Origin: Mycobacterium innocens
GTDB taxonomy: Bacteria; Actinomycetota; Actinomycetes; Mycobacteriales; Mycobacteriaceae
Reading direction: 5' to 3'
Length of the DNA stretch: 37,563 nt
NCBI RefSeq assembly: GCF_900566055.1
Contig: NZ_UPHQ01000073.1
Location: 1 to 37,563 of the forward strand
Below the pieces are notes generated by a model. It worked only from the letters and a program-made list of their open reading frames with translations, was not told the DNA's origin and did not search any database. Below are positions 25,872-34,155 of the stretch, in pieces (position 1 is the first letter of the stretch; each line of letters starts with the position of its first letter). A program made the translations under genes and the position numbers.

Positions 25872-27485
25872 ATGCACCGAATGCGTCACCGGCTTGGTCT
25901 GCTGGCCGGTCAGCGCCGGTTCTCCAGTGCCGAGGTTGGGTGCGTAGCGAGGAAACCAGCTGCCGGCGATCAGGACACGGATACGCGAGCCGGCTTTGAA
26001 CCGGTGGGCGACGGCGTCGAGCTCGACGCGGACCGTCTCCGGCGCGTCCCCGAGCCGACGGTAGCCGTCACTCACATTGCGTGATCGGCCCTTGGCGTCG
26101 ACCTCGCTGACCCGGACGAAGACGTCGACGTTCGGGTTGTCAGAGGAGTGCGTCAATTCGACGACGGGGCTTCCGTAGACGTACAGATCGTGGGCAAGAG
26201 CGGCGCCGGTGAAGCAGAGCACGTCGTAGCGGCGCGCGAGCCGGCTGTCGTTGCGGTAGCCGCCCTTCGACAGCAGCGGACCGCCCGTGATGGGGGTCGG
26301 ATCGGTCGGATCGAAGCGGAAAGTCGCCGGTGGCGCGCCGGCCGGCGGCGCCGTCTCGTCGAGGCGGCCGTTCGGCTGCAGGTACAGCACCCGTTCGGTG
26401 GTGGCCGGCGGCCACTGGGGCAGGGAGCGCCAGCCGTGGCGGTTCACGAAGACCCGGACGGCAGCCGGGCGACGCGGGGCGGGCGCGTTGCCCACGTGGG
26501 CGTCCAACCAGTCCAACGACTCCCGAGCGCAGGTGGCCAGGCCTTTGCTCATCGTTTGGGTATGGGTCCACGGACCGACTGTCAGCGCCACCTCGACGCC
26601 TCGGTCGCGCAGCTGCTGATACTGGTGCAGCGTCTGGTCCAGGAAGATGTCCTGCCACCCGGTCAGCAGCAGGACCGGAACCTCGACGCGGTCCAACGCG
26701 GCAGGGTAACGCCGTGATTCCCAGAAGGGATGATCATGGTCGGCGATTTCTACCCAGGATTCGAACCAGGGCGCGCCCTCGCCGAGCAGTGTCCGGGTCG
26801 CCGAGTTCATCGGCAACCCAGAGATGGCACGTTTCACCTTGCGCGGCGCCCGCAGCTGGCGAATCGCGCCTCGCAGCGGCCCTGATTCTTCTTGACGCGA
26901 AACCAGATAGCTCCAGCCCAAGAAATCGTTGACGGCAAACGATCCGGTGCTCCACACCGAGGCCCGGAAATCGTGTGGCCCCACGGTGATGACGGCCGCG
27001 GCCAGCTCCGGCGGCGGATCGTGCAGCAGCGCCCACTGGGTGAAGCCCAGGTAGGACAGTCCGACGGTGCCGAACCGGCCGGTGAACCACGGTTGGCGCC
27101 GCAACCACTCGACGGTGTCGGCGCCGTCGGCCGCTTCGTTGGCCATCGGTTCGAATTCGCCGGCCGACCCGAAAGTTCCGCGCACGCTTTGCAACACCAC
27201 GTGATAGCCGCGCGCGGCATAGAGCCCGGCGAACACCAAAGAAAACGGGAAGCCCCGCCCGTAGGGGCCGCGGACCAGCAGCGTGCCGACGGGTTCGGAC
27301 GTGGTGGGCGCGTAGTGATCGGCGACCAGGTGAATCCCGTCGCGCATGGGGACGTGCACCCGGGTCACGGTGTAGCGCGTGGTCGCGCGGGGCAGACGCA
27401 GCAGCGCACCAACCGCTCCCGGGACGACGCGGCCGCCTCGCCTGCTCGGGCCGCGCTGCTCGGACCGTGGCGAGGTGGTGCTCAC
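25794..27485 (-). CDS. CocE/NonD family alpha/beta hydrolase (Rv2800-like)
   Basis: A 563-aa hydrolase of the X-Pro dipeptidyl-peptidase (S15)/cocaine esterase family. The nucleophile is S144 in GLSYLGFTQ; the acid is probably the Asp of TGWQDIFLDQ and the base the His of VGPWTHTQTM. A C-terminal jelly-roll domain (PVVELTHSSDNPNVDVFVRV onward) is usual for the family. The natural substrate is unknown. The start is GTG 27485, shortly before the conserved YTVTRVHVPMRDG strand; a downstream start is possible. The last 25 residues fall inside the 118-bp border repeat. The DUF3558 gene upstream on the same strand ends 10 bases before its start, so the pair is probably an operon. Confidence 0.9.
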   Translation of the reverse strand: MSTTSPRSEQRGPSRRGGRVVPGAVGALLRLPRATTRYTVTRVHVPMRDGIHLVADHYAPTTSEPVGTLLVRGPYGRGFPFSLVFAGLYAARGYHVVLQSVRGTFGSAGEFEPMANEAADGADTVEWLRRQPWFTGRFGTVGLSYLGFTQWALLHDPPPELAAAVITVGPHDFRASVWSTGSFAVNDFLGWSYLVSRQEESGPLRGAIRQLRAPRKVKRAISGLPMNSATRTLLGEGAPWFESWVEIADHDHPFWESRRYPAALDRVEVPVLLLTGWQDIFLDQTLHQYQQLRDRGVEVALTVGPWTHTQTMSKGLATCARESLDWLDAHVGNAPAPRRPAAVRVFVNRHGWRSLPQWPPATTERVLYLQPNGRLDETAPPAGAPPATFRFDPTDPTPITGGPLLSKGGYRNDSRLARRYDVLCFTGAALAHDLYVYGSPVVELTHSSDNPNVDVFVRVSEVDAKGRSRNVSDGYRRLGDAPETVRVELDAVAHRFKAGSRIRVLIAGSWFPRYAPNLGTGEPALTGQQTKPVTHSVHFGNSRLLLPAGPSADRVANPGGNLG

Positions 27486-27495
27486 GGTGCGCGAC

Positions 27496-28077
27496 CTAGA
27501 ACTTGTAGTACGGGGCCAGATCGTTGGCCCGTTGCAGGTTGGTGGAGGGACAGTCGACGTCGGGCTCGGAGTAGACCGTGGAGTAGAACAGCGACTGCTG
27601 GATCACTCCGTAGCTGGTCTTGAAGGTCACCATGCAGGAGGAGTACCAGAAGCTGTTGTGGTAGGTCGGCTTCAGCACCCAGTACTGCGCGGCCCGGTGG
27701 CCGGCGATCGTGGTCTCGATGGCGTCCGCCGGCAGAGTCTGGGCGTAGCTGCGCCAGGTGATGGGCTCGACGGCAAGCTGGTAGTTGCCCGCGTCGTAGT
27801 GACACCGCAACCCTTCTTCGGCTTCCGGCGGTGTGTAGGCCAAGCCGAGGCGCTGGACTGCGTCGAAGGGAATGTCGTTGCACGGGTCGAACGGGCTCGG
27901 GTCGGTGGTTGCCACGATGGGGCTCTTCATCGTGGTCGACATCGGTTCTGCGGTTGACCGCAACTCGACCTTGCCGTCGGCCGGCATAGGGGAGCCGCCC
28001 TGCCAGCCCACAGTGCCCCCGATGGCCGCTGCGACCAGCGCACCAACCGCTGAAGCCAGACGCACCTTGGCGAACAC
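27496..28077 (-). CDS. membrane-anchored or secreted DUF3558-like protein (Rv2799-like)
   Basis: A protein of about 193 aa with one N-terminal hydrophobic segment (LASAVGALVAAAIGGTVGW) and an extracytoplasmic domain with paired cysteines. PFDPCNDIPFDAVQRLGL is the DUF3558 entry motif, and later Cys lie in LRCHYDAGNY, SSCMVTF and VDCPSTN. Function unknown; relatives include mycobacterial lipoproteins, but no lipobox is seen here. GTG 28077 is preferred because it lies after a G-rich ribosome binding site and a -10 box at 28117-28112. The frame is open to an ATG at 28179, but that lies upstream of this promoter. It is followed by the hydrolase gene. Confidence 0.75.
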   Translation of the reverse strand: MFAKVRLASAVGALVAAAIGGTVGWQGGSPMPADGKVELRSTAEPMSTTMKSPIVATTDPSPFDPCNDIPFDAVQRLGLAYTPPEAEEGLRCHYDAGNYQLAVEPITWRSYAQTLPADAIETTIAGHRAAQYWVLKPTYHNSFWYSSCMVTFKTSYGVIQQSLFYSTVYSEPDVDCPSTNLQRANDLAPYYKF

Positions 28078-28111
28078 GACACCCCCTGCCCTTGGCGGTC
28101 CCTTTGCCGGG

Positions 28112-28117
28112 AGTGTA
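28112..28117 (-). promoter_or_regulatory. -10 box for the DUF3558-hydrolase pair
   Basis: TACACT on the minus strand, 34 bases before the preferred GTG start at 28077. No good -35 is visible. This box is one reason for the shorter start. Confidence 0.35.
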
Positions 28118-28244
28118 CAAGTCGCCTCCGCGCCGGCACAGGGGTTAGTCGACTTGTTGTCACGCGGGCTCCTTGTCATGCTTGTCTGCCCAGCAGTAGG
28201 AGCCGCTGAGGTTTGACGGAGCCGTTCGGAGCGAGGAGGTAGGC

Positions 28245-28571
28245 GTGTTTCAGATCAGTCCGGAGCAGTGGATGTGCTCGGCGGCGCAGGTGACCGCGCA
28301 CGGCGAGGGCCTGGCAGCCGGGCATTTGTCGTCCGACTACCGGCTCCAGGCTGCGCAGGTCGGCTGGCAGGGCGCCTCAGCGACGGCGCTCAACGCCAAG
28401 ATGGGCGACTGGTGGGAAGCGTCGAGGGCACTGCTGACCAGGATCGGTGATCACGCACGCGGTCTGCACGAGGCCGCGGTTTATCACGCGGCGGCGGAAG
28501 AGGCGCGCGCACGGGCGCTGGCCCAAATTGGTGTTTCCGCCGGCGGCAAGGCCACCGGGCGTCAGGCGTGA
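28245..28571 (+). CDS. WXG100/EspC-like small protein (Rv2798c-like)
   Basis: A 108-aa helical protein with a WXG turn (VGWQGASA, W41) between two predicted helices, as in the WXG100/EspC-like proteins exported by type VII secretion. The GTG at 28245 follows a strong ribosome binding site (GAGGAGGT, 28233-28240). The next gene starts 3 bases after its stop. This small-plus-large arrangement resembles a secreted partner and its larger effector-like protein. The secretion role is inferred from fold and context, and no experimental function is known to me. Confidence 0.82.
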   Translation: MFQISPEQWMCSAAQVTAHGEGLAAGHLSSDYRLQAAQVGWQGASATALNAKMGDWWEASRALLTRIGDHARGLHEAAVYHAAAEEARARALAQIGVSAGGKATGRQA

Positions 28572-28574
28572 TCA

Positions 28575-29270
28575 GTGTCGTTGACGGTGGCCGATATCGA
28601 TCGCTGGAATGCCCAAGCGGTCCGGGAGGTGTTTCACGCGGCCAAGGCCCGAGCAGAGGTGACGTTCGAAACGTCGCGGCAGTTGGCGACGCTGTCGATT
28701 TTCGCGAATTCCGGGGGCAAGACCGCCGAGGCGGCGGCACACCAAAACGCGGGACTTCGCCGAGACCTTGACGCCCACGGTTACGAAGCATTGGCAGTTG
28801 CCCGAGCGGCCGATAGGGCCGCTGACGGCATTGTGAAGGTCCAATCCGACTTGGCCGCACTCCGCAAGGCCGCCGCGGCCGCCGAGCTGACGGTCGACGC
28901 GCTCACCAACAAGGTGGTGCCGGTCCCCGGGCTGCGATACACCGAGGCCGAGTGGGCACGGATGCTCGCCAAGCAGGCGGAGCTGCAGGCTGATCTGGAT
29001 GCGATTGTGGTTGAGGCCAATGCCGTCGATGAGGAATTGGCATCAGCGGTCAACATGGCCGACGGTGATGTGCCCATCCCGGCTGATTCCGGCCCGCCGG
29101 TCGGCCCCGAAGGGCTGACACCGACACAGCTCGCCAGCGATGCCAACGAAGAGCGGCTGCGCGAGGAGCGCGCTAAGCTGCGGGCTCGCATCGGGCAGTT
29201 GCAGGGGCGGTACGACGAACTTGCGGGCCAGGCGCACAGGCGGCCAGGGACTACAACAACGGCATCCTGA
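28575..29270 (+). CDS. N-terminal piece of a frameshifted Rv2797c-like protein (helical domain)
   Basis: This 231-aa reading frame is helical and coiled-coil-like (LTVADIDRWNAQAVREVF; many Ala, Glu and Arg heptads), as in the N-terminal half of Rv2797c, a single protein of about 560 aa in M. tuberculosis. Near 29232-29234 the coding sense moves to another frame: the true continuation reads AQAARDYNNGILNSDVLGQL. The last 12 codons here (HRRPGTTTTAS and neighbours) are out of frame. One missing base explains this. The start is GTG 28575. It is either a pseudogene, a sequencing error, or a split gene producing a helical protein alone. Confidence 0.75.
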   Translation: MSLTVADIDRWNAQAVREVFHAAKARAEVTFETSRQLATLSIFANSGGKTAEAAAHQNAGLRRDLDAHGYEALAVARAADRAADGIVKVQSDLAALRKAAAAAELTVDALTNKVVPVPGLRYTEAEWARMLAKQAELQADLDAIVVEANAVDEELASAVNMADGDVPIPADSGPPVGPEGLTPTQLASDANEERLREERAKLRARIGQLQGRYDELAGQAHRRPGTTTTAS

Positions 29271-30271
29271 ACAGCGATGTATTGGGCCAACTTGCAGCCC
29301 TCAACGATCAGTTGTCCGCTGCCAAAGGACGGCTGGGCGACCTTGACGCCGTCGACCAGGCGCTGAGCCGAGCGCCGGAGACCTACCTGGCCCAGCTGCA
29401 GCTTCCCGAGGACCCACACCAGCAGGTGCTGGCGGCCGTGGCCGTCGGCAATCCGGATACGGCGGCCAATGTGTCGGTGACCGTGCCCGGTGTGGGCTCC
29501 ACGCTGAAGGGCACCTTGCCCGGCATGGTCAGTGAAGCCCGCAACCTACGATCGGAGGAAATCCGGCAACTCAATGCTGCCGGCAAGCCCGCCTCAGTTG
29601 CCACGATCGCCTGGATGGGCTACAACCCGCCTCGTAACCCGCTTGACACCGGGAGTGCGGGAGACCTGTGGCAGACCATGACCGACGAGCAGGCACGAGC
29701 GGGCGCGGCAGACTTGTCAAGGTACTTACAGCAGGTTCGGGCCAATAATCCCGGTGGCCACCTGACGGTTTTGGGGCACTCGTACGGGTCGTTAACGGCG
29801 TCGCTGGCGTTGCAGGACCTCAATGCTCACGGTGCCCATCCCGTCAACGATGTGGTGTTCTACGGCTCACCCGGCCTGGAACTGTACAGTCCGACGCAAC
29901 TCGGGCTGGATCACGGGCAGGCCTATGTCATGCAGGCTCCGCACGACCTCATTACCAGTCTGGTGGCCCCGGTCGCGCCGCTGCATGGCTGGGGCCCGGA
30001 CCCCTATCTGACCCCTGGGTTGACGGAGCTGTCGTCACAGGCGGGTTTTGATCCGGGCGGCATTTGGCGTGATGGGGTGTATGCCCATGGCGACTATCCC
30101 CGGGTCTTCCAAGATGCCGCCGGCCAGCCGCAGCTGCGGATGTCCGGCTATAACCTGGCCGCAATCGCTGCTGGGCTGCCGGACAACAAGGTGGAGGCTC
30201 CGCTGCTGCCACCCATTTTGGGTGGTGGCATGCCCGCGGCACCGGGCCCCGCACCCGGAGGGAGGCATTGA
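29234..30271 (+). CDS. C-terminal piece of the frameshifted Rv2797c-like protein (alpha/beta hydrolase, DUF1023-like)
   Basis: The restored frame runs from about 29234 to the stop at 30271. It holds an alpha/beta hydrolase domain with ATIAWMGYNPP, nucleophile motif LTVLGHSYGSLTASLAL (GxSxG) and VFYGSPGLEL, as in DUF1023 hydrolases of actinobacteria. The first possible independent start is TTG 29282 with no good ribosome binding site, so separate translation is doubtful. The stop overlaps the lppV ATG by one base (TGATG). Substrate unknown. Confidence 0.75.
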   Translation, partial: AQAARDYNNGILNSDVLGQLAALNDQLSAAKGRLGDLDAVDQALSRAPETYLAQLQLPEDPHQQVLAAVAVGNPDTAANVSVTVPGVGSTLKGTLPGMVSEARNLRSEEIRQLNAAGKPASVATIAWMGYNPPRNPLDTGSAGDLWQTMTDEQARAGAADLSRYLQQVRANNPGGHLTVLGHSYGSLTASLALQDLNAHGAHPVNDVVFYGSPGLELYSPTQLGLDHGQAYVMQAPHDLITSLVAPVAPLHGWGPDPYLTPGLTELSSQAGFDPGGIWRDGVYAHGDYPRVFQDAAGQPQLRMSGYNLAAIAAGLPDNKVEAPLLPPILGGGMPAAPGPAPGGRH

Positions 30272-30834
30272 TGCGCTGGCCTATTGCCTGGCTACTCGCC
30301 GTGGTTTGCGTGGTGGTGCTCGGCTGCGGTCGCAGCGGTCATGGGACCGGTAGTGGAGAGGAGGGCCCGTTGAGCCCGGAAAAGGTCGCCGAATTAGAGG
30401 ACGGACTGCGCGCTAAACCTCCGCTGGAGGCCGCCAAAGACGAGTACCGGGCGGTGGTGACCCAAATGGCCAACGCCATCACCGCGCTGATACCCGGGTT
30501 GACGTGGCGAACGGATATGGACACCTGGACTGGGTGTGGTGGGGCCTACGAATGGACCAGAGGAAAGGCTGCGTATTTCATGATCGTTTTCAGTGGGCCG
30601 ATCCCCGACGAGAGGTGGCTGCAGGCCGTGCAGATCGTCAAGGACGGCGGTCAACAATTCGGTGCCACCAACTTCGGCGTGATGAAAAACAAGCCCAGCG
30701 ATCATGACGTCTACATCTCCGGCCATGGCGGTGTCGAGTTCAAACTGTCAACTCAGAAGGCGGCGGTCCTCACGGGGCAGTCGGACTGCCGGATCAGCGA
30801 AACCGATACGCCGAAACCGTCTCCGAGCCCGTAG
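30271..30834 (+). CDS. lppV: lipoprotein LppV, first tandem copy
   Basis: A 187-aa lipoprotein of the mycobacterial LppA/LppV family, same length as M. tuberculosis LppV. The signal peptide RWPIAWLLAVVCVVVLGC ends in a lipobox with Cys17-18, then a short Gly/Ser linker. The conserved domain contains TWTGCGGAYEWTRGKAAYFM and a second Cys pair partner in SDCRISETDTPKPS. Expected to sit on the outer face of the membrane; function unknown. ATG 30271 overlaps the previous stop by one base. A second, clearly homologous copy follows 39 bases later. Confidence 0.9.
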   Translation: MRWPIAWLLAVVCVVVLGCGRSGHGTGSGEEGPLSPEKVAELEDGLRAKPPLEAAKDEYRAVVTQMANAITALIPGLTWRTDMDTWTGCGGAYEWTRGKAAYFMIVFSGPIPDERWLQAVQIVKDGGQQFGATNFGVMKNKPSDHDVYISGHGGVEFKLSTQKAAVLTGQSDCRISETDTPKPSPSP

Positions 30835-30873
30835 CAGTTTTGGCACCGTCCAAGTGACAAGCAACGCGTGGTG

Positions 30874-31470
30874 ATGCAGGCTCCGAACTTGCGCTGGCCG
30901 ATGGCGTGGCTGCTGGCCCTCGTTTGCGTGGTCGTGCTGGGCTGCGGTCGCAGCGCTCATGGGACCGGCAGCGGCGAGGAGGGACCGTTGAGCCCGGAAA
31001 GAGTCGCCGAACTGGAGAACCCGCTCCGCGCCAAGCCTTCGCTGGAGGCCGCTAAGGAGCAGTACCGGGCCGCGGTCACCCAGATGGCCAACGCGATAAC
31101 GGCCCGGGTGCCGGGATTGACTTGGTCGATGGATGAGGACAGCTGGACGGGGTGTGGTGGCGACTACGAATGGACCAGGGCCAAAGCGGCGTATTTCATG
31201 GTCGGATTCAGTGGACCAATTCCCGACGACAAGTGGCCGCAGGCTGTGCAAATCGTCAAGGACGGGGCAAAACAATTCGGCGCAAACAACTTCGGTGTCA
31301 TGAAAGACAAGCCGGGTGACCACGACATATACGTTTCCGGTGCTGGCGGCATATTCAAGCTCGGCACCCAGGTCGCTTCATCCCTCACCGCACAATCGGA
31401 CTGCCGGATCAGCCAAACCGACACTCCGAAACCCTCGCCAACCCATAGCGCGCCGCAGCAAAGCGTGTGA
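30874..31470 (+). CDS. LppV-like lipoprotein, second tandem copy
   Basis: About 198 aa, homologous to the preceding LppV along its length: a nearly identical signal peptide and lipobox (VCVVVLGCGRSAHGTGSG), DSWTGCGGDYEWTRAKAAYF, and SDCRISQTDTPKPSPTHS at the end. Several positions (NPLRAKPSLEAAKEQYRAA, PDDKWPQAVQIVKDGAKQFG) look closer to M. tuberculosis LppV than copy one does. The start is uncertain: GTG 30868, GTG 30871 or ATG 30874 add a short MQAPN extension, while TTG 30889 aligns with the first copy. Likely co-transcribed with it. Confidence 0.88.
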   Translation: MQAPNLRWPMAWLLALVCVVVLGCGRSAHGTGSGEEGPLSPERVAELENPLRAKPSLEAAKEQYRAAVTQMANAITARVPGLTWSMDEDSWTGCGGDYEWTRAKAAYFMVGFSGPIPDDKWPQAVQIVKDGAKQFGANNFGVMKDKPGDHDIYVSGAGGIFKLGTQVASSLTAQSDCRISQTDTPKPSPTHSAPQQSV

Positions 31471-31504
31471 CGAGGAACAATTCGTCTGCACCTCGCCGAA
31501 TCGT

Positions 31505-31521
31505 TAGGGTGGTTAATCGTG
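31505..31521 (+). promoter_or_regulatory. possible leaderless promoter of pptH
   Basis: TAGGGT (31505-31510) fits TANNNT, and the GTG start follows after eight bases; no ribosome binding site precedes it. Confidence 0.35.
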
Positions 31522-32487
31522 ACACGGCACGAGTCGACCGGCGGGGGACAGCCGACGCTGTGGGCTGTTTCTGACCTGCACACCGGTCACCTGGGCAACA
31601 AGCCCGTCGCCGAGTCGCTGCACCCGTCGTCGCCGGACGACTGGCTGATCGTCGCCGGTGATGTTGCCGAACGAACCGACGAGATCCGCTGGACGCTGGA
31701 CCTGCTGCGGCGCCGATTCGCCAAGGTGATCTGGGTGCCCGGCAACCACGAGCTGTGGACCACCAACCGCGACCCCATGCAGATCTTCGGCAAGGCGCGC
31801 TACGACTACCTGGTCAATATGTGCGACGAATTGGGCGTCGTGACCCCCGAGCACCCGTTTGCGGTGTGGACCGAACGTGGCGGCCCGGCCACCATCGTCC
31901 CGATGTTCCTGCTGTACGACTACTCCTTCCTGCCGCACGGCGCGACCAGCAAAGCCGAGGGCATGGCCATTGCGAAGCAACGCAATGTGGTGGCTACCGA
32001 CGAATTCCTGCTCTCACCCGAGCCGTACTCCACCCGGACTGCCTGGTGCCACGAACGGGTCGCCAGCACCCGCGCACGTCTGGAACAGCTCGACTGGATG
32101 CAGCCGACCGTGCTGGTGAACCACTTTCCCCTGGTGCGCGAACCCTGCGAGGCGCTGTTCTACCCGGAATTCTCGCTGTGGTGCGGAACCACCAAGACCG
32201 CCGACTGGCACACCCGCTACAACGCCGTGTGCTCGGTATACGGCCATCTCCACATTCCCCGCACCACCTGGCACGACGAGGTGCGCTTCGAAGAGGTGTC
32301 GGTGGGCTACCCGCGGGAGTGGCGCCGTCGCAAGCCATACAGTTGGCTGCGCCAAGTCCTGCCCGACCCGCAGTACGCGCCGGGTTATCTCAACGACTTC
32401 GGCGGTCACTTTGTCATCACTCCCGAGATGCGTGCCCAAGCCGCTCAGTTCCGGGAAAGATTGCGGCAGCGGCAATTACGGCGGTGA
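31519..32487 (+). CDS. pptH: metallophosphoesterase PptH (4'-phosphopantetheinyl hydrolase)
   Basis: A 322-aa calcineurin-like metallophosphoesterase. Metal-binding motifs appear in order: SDLHTGH, AGDVAE, PGNHELW, VNHFPL and YGHLHIP. Its M. tuberculosis counterpart Rv2795c (PptH) removes phosphopantetheine from holo carrier proteins, opposing PptT. The start is GTG 31519. The stop overlaps the pptT GTG (GTGA), so the opposing pair is translationally coupled. This tight pairing supports the PptH call over a generic phosphoesterase. Confidence 0.92.
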   Translation: MTRHESTGGGQPTLWAVSDLHTGHLGNKPVAESLHPSSPDDWLIVAGDVAERTDEIRWTLDLLRRRFAKVIWVPGNHELWTTNRDPMQIFGKARYDYLVNMCDELGVVTPEHPFAVWTERGGPATIVPMFLLYDYSFLPHGATSKAEGMAIAKQRNVVATDEFLLSPEPYSTRTAWCHERVASTRARLEQLDWMQPTVLVNHFPLVREPCEALFYPEFSLWCGTTKTADWHTRYNAVCSVYGHLHIPRTTWHDEVRFEEVSVGYPREWRRRKPYSWLRQVLPDPQYAPGYLNDFGGHFVITPEMRAQAAQFRERLRQRQLRR

Positions 32488-33167
32488 CCACGAGCATGCT
32501 GGTGTCGTCGGTGTTGGCCGGCACGGTGATCGAGGATCTGGCGTATGCCGAGATGTATTCCGACCCGCCCGGTCTGGCGCCGCTGCCGGACGAGGAGCCG
32601 TTGATTGCCAAGTCGGTGGACAAGCGGCGCAACGAGTTCATCACCGCCCGCCACTGCGCCCGCGTCGCGCTGCGTGAGCTCGGCGTGCCACCGGTACCGA
32701 TCCTCAAGGGCGACAAAGGACAACCCTGCTGGCCCGACGGTGTTGTCGGCAGTCTGACCCACTGCGCCGGCTATCGGGGTGCGGTGGTGGGGCGCAGCTC
32801 CGCGGTGCGTTCGGTGGGCATCGACGCCGAACCGCATGACGTGTTGCCCAACGGCGTGCTGGACGCGATCAGCCTGCCGGCCGAGCGCGTCGAGCTACCG
32901 CGCAGCATGCCGGACGAGCTGCACTGGGACCGAATCCTGTTCTGCGCCAAGGAGGCAACCTACAAAGCGTGGTTCCCGCTGACCGAGAGGTGGTTGGGTT
33001 TCGAGGACGCGCACATCACCTTCGACGCCGACCCCTCCGGCTTGACCGGCCGCTTCACGTCGCGCATCCTGATCGACCCGTCGGCTCTGTCTGGTCCGCC
33101 GCTGACGAGGCTGCGCGGTCGATGGTCGGTCGAGCGTGGCCTGGTGCTGACCGCTATCGTGCTATGA
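32484..33167 (+). CDS. pptT: 4'-phosphopantetheinyl transferase PptT
   Basis: A 227-aa Sfp-type transferase that moves phosphopantetheine from CoA to carrier proteins of mycolic acid, polyketide and siderophore synthesis; essential in M. tuberculosis. Motifs: [14 protein letters not shown], the Mg-binding SVGIDAEPH and [13 protein letters not shown] (Glu and Lys for metal and catalysis). GTG 32484 gives the same length as the known protein and overlaps the pptH stop; the longer open frame from 31755 lies inside pptH and is not coding. The stop overlaps the truB ATG (ATGA). Confidence 0.96.
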   Translation: MTTSMLVSSVLAGTVIEDLAYAEMYSDPPGLAPLPDEEPLIAKSVDKRRNEFITARHCARVALRELGVPPVPILKGDKGQPCWPDGVVGSLTHCAGYRGAVVGRSSAVRSVGIDAEPHDVLPNGVLDAISLPAERVELPRSMPDELHWDRILFCAKEATYKAWFPLTERWLGFEDAHITFDADPSGLTGRFTSRILIDPSALSGPPLTRLRGRWSVERGLVLTAIVL

Positions 33168-34057
33168 GCCAAAGTCGCACCGGGCCGGGCCTTGTGGTTG
33201 TCGACAAGCCGGCCGGAATGACCAGTCACGACGTGGTGGGGCGGTGCCGCCGCAGCTTCGCTACCCGCAGGGTCGGGCATGCGGGGACACTGGACCCGAT
33301 GGCCACCGGCGTGCTGGTGATCGGGATCGACCGCGCCACCAAGATCCTCGGCCTGCTCACCGCGACCTCGAAGTCGTATGCCGCCACCATCCGGCTGGGG
33401 CAGACCACGTCCACCGACGACGCCGAAGGCGAACTGCTGCAATCTGTTTCGGCCGCACACGTCACGGATGAGCAGATCACCGCCACGATCTCCAAGTTCC
33501 GCGGCGACATCACCCAGGTGCCGTCGACGGTCAGCGCTATCAAGATCGGTGGCCGTCGTGCCTACCAGCTCGCCCGCCAGGGCCATTCGGTTGAGCTCGA
33601 GGCGCGCCCGGTACGTATTGACCGGTTCGATGTGACCGCGCGGCGCACCGTTGACGGCGTGGTCGACCTCGACGTGGAGGTCGACTGCTCGTCGGGAACC
33701 TACATTCGCGCGTTGGCCCGTGATCTCGGTGATGCCCTTCGGGTGGGCGGCCACCTGACATCGTTGCGGCGCACCCGGGTGGGTCGCTTCGGCCTGGAGC
33801 AGGCGTGCTCGCTTGACGAGTTGGCGCAGCGTCCGCGGCTGAGCCTGAGCCTCGACGAAGCGTGTCTGCTGATGTATCCGCGCCGCGACCTCACCGCCGA
33901 GGAGGCCGAGGCCGCCGCCAACGGCCGGCCGCTTGCGCCAGCCGGCATCGACGGCACATACGCTGCCACCGACTTCGACGGGCGGGTGATTGCGCTGCTG
34001 CGCGACGACGGTCCGCGGACTAAATCCCTGGTCGTGATTCGTCCGGCAACGCTGTAA
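33164..34057 (+). CDS. truB: tRNA pseudouridine-55 synthase TruB
   Basis: A 297-aa pseudouridine synthase that modifies U55 in the T loop of tRNAs. The catalytic Asp is D44 in [13 protein letters not shown]. Other motifs are [16 protein letters not shown] at the N-terminus and the [14 protein letters not shown] and [14 protein letters not shown] blocks. A C-terminal domain completes the fold. ATG 33164 overlaps the pptT stop and gives the family length. In M. tuberculosis an IS1602-like element follows truB; here only a 98-base gap separates it from ltp1. Confidence 0.97.
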   Translation: MSQSRTGPGLVVVDKPAGMTSHDVVGRCRRSFATRRVGHAGTLDPMATGVLVIGIDRATKILGLLTATSKSYAATIRLGQTTSTDDAEGELLQSVSAAHVTDEQITATISKFRGDITQVPSTVSAIKIGGRRAYQLARQGHSVELEARPVRIDRFDVTARRTVDGVVDLDVEVDCSSGTYIRALARDLGDALRVGGHLTSLRRTRVGRFGLEQACSLDELAQRPRLSLSLDEACLLMYPRRDLTAEEAEAAANGRPLAPAGIDGTYAATDFDGRVIALLRDDGPRTKSLVVIRPATL

Positions 34058-34121
34058 GGGCACCCGGGCGGTCGTCCGTCGGCAGCCAGGTTGCACACTG
34101 GGGGCAGGCCAACGGCGCTCG

Positions 34122-34140
34122 CCGAGCGGCCGCTGCTCGG
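34122..34140. other. hairpin upstream of ltp1
   Basis: CCGAGC (34122-34127) and GCTCGG (34135-34140) are complementary arms with a 7-base loop, in the truB-ltp1 gap 16 bases before the ltp1 ATG. It has no T tract, so it is not a classical terminator; it could be an operator or have no role. Confidence 0.3.
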
Positions 34141-34155
34141 ATAGAAGGGGCGTGC

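Noticed and set aside
31755..32483. Longer N-terminus for pptT (470 aa in total)
   Set aside because: The extension is out-of-frame reading of pptH; GTG 32484 gives the known 227 aa.
32969..33163. Longer N-terminus for truB
   Set aside because: It lies in pptT; ATG 33164 overlaps the pptT stop and matches the family length.
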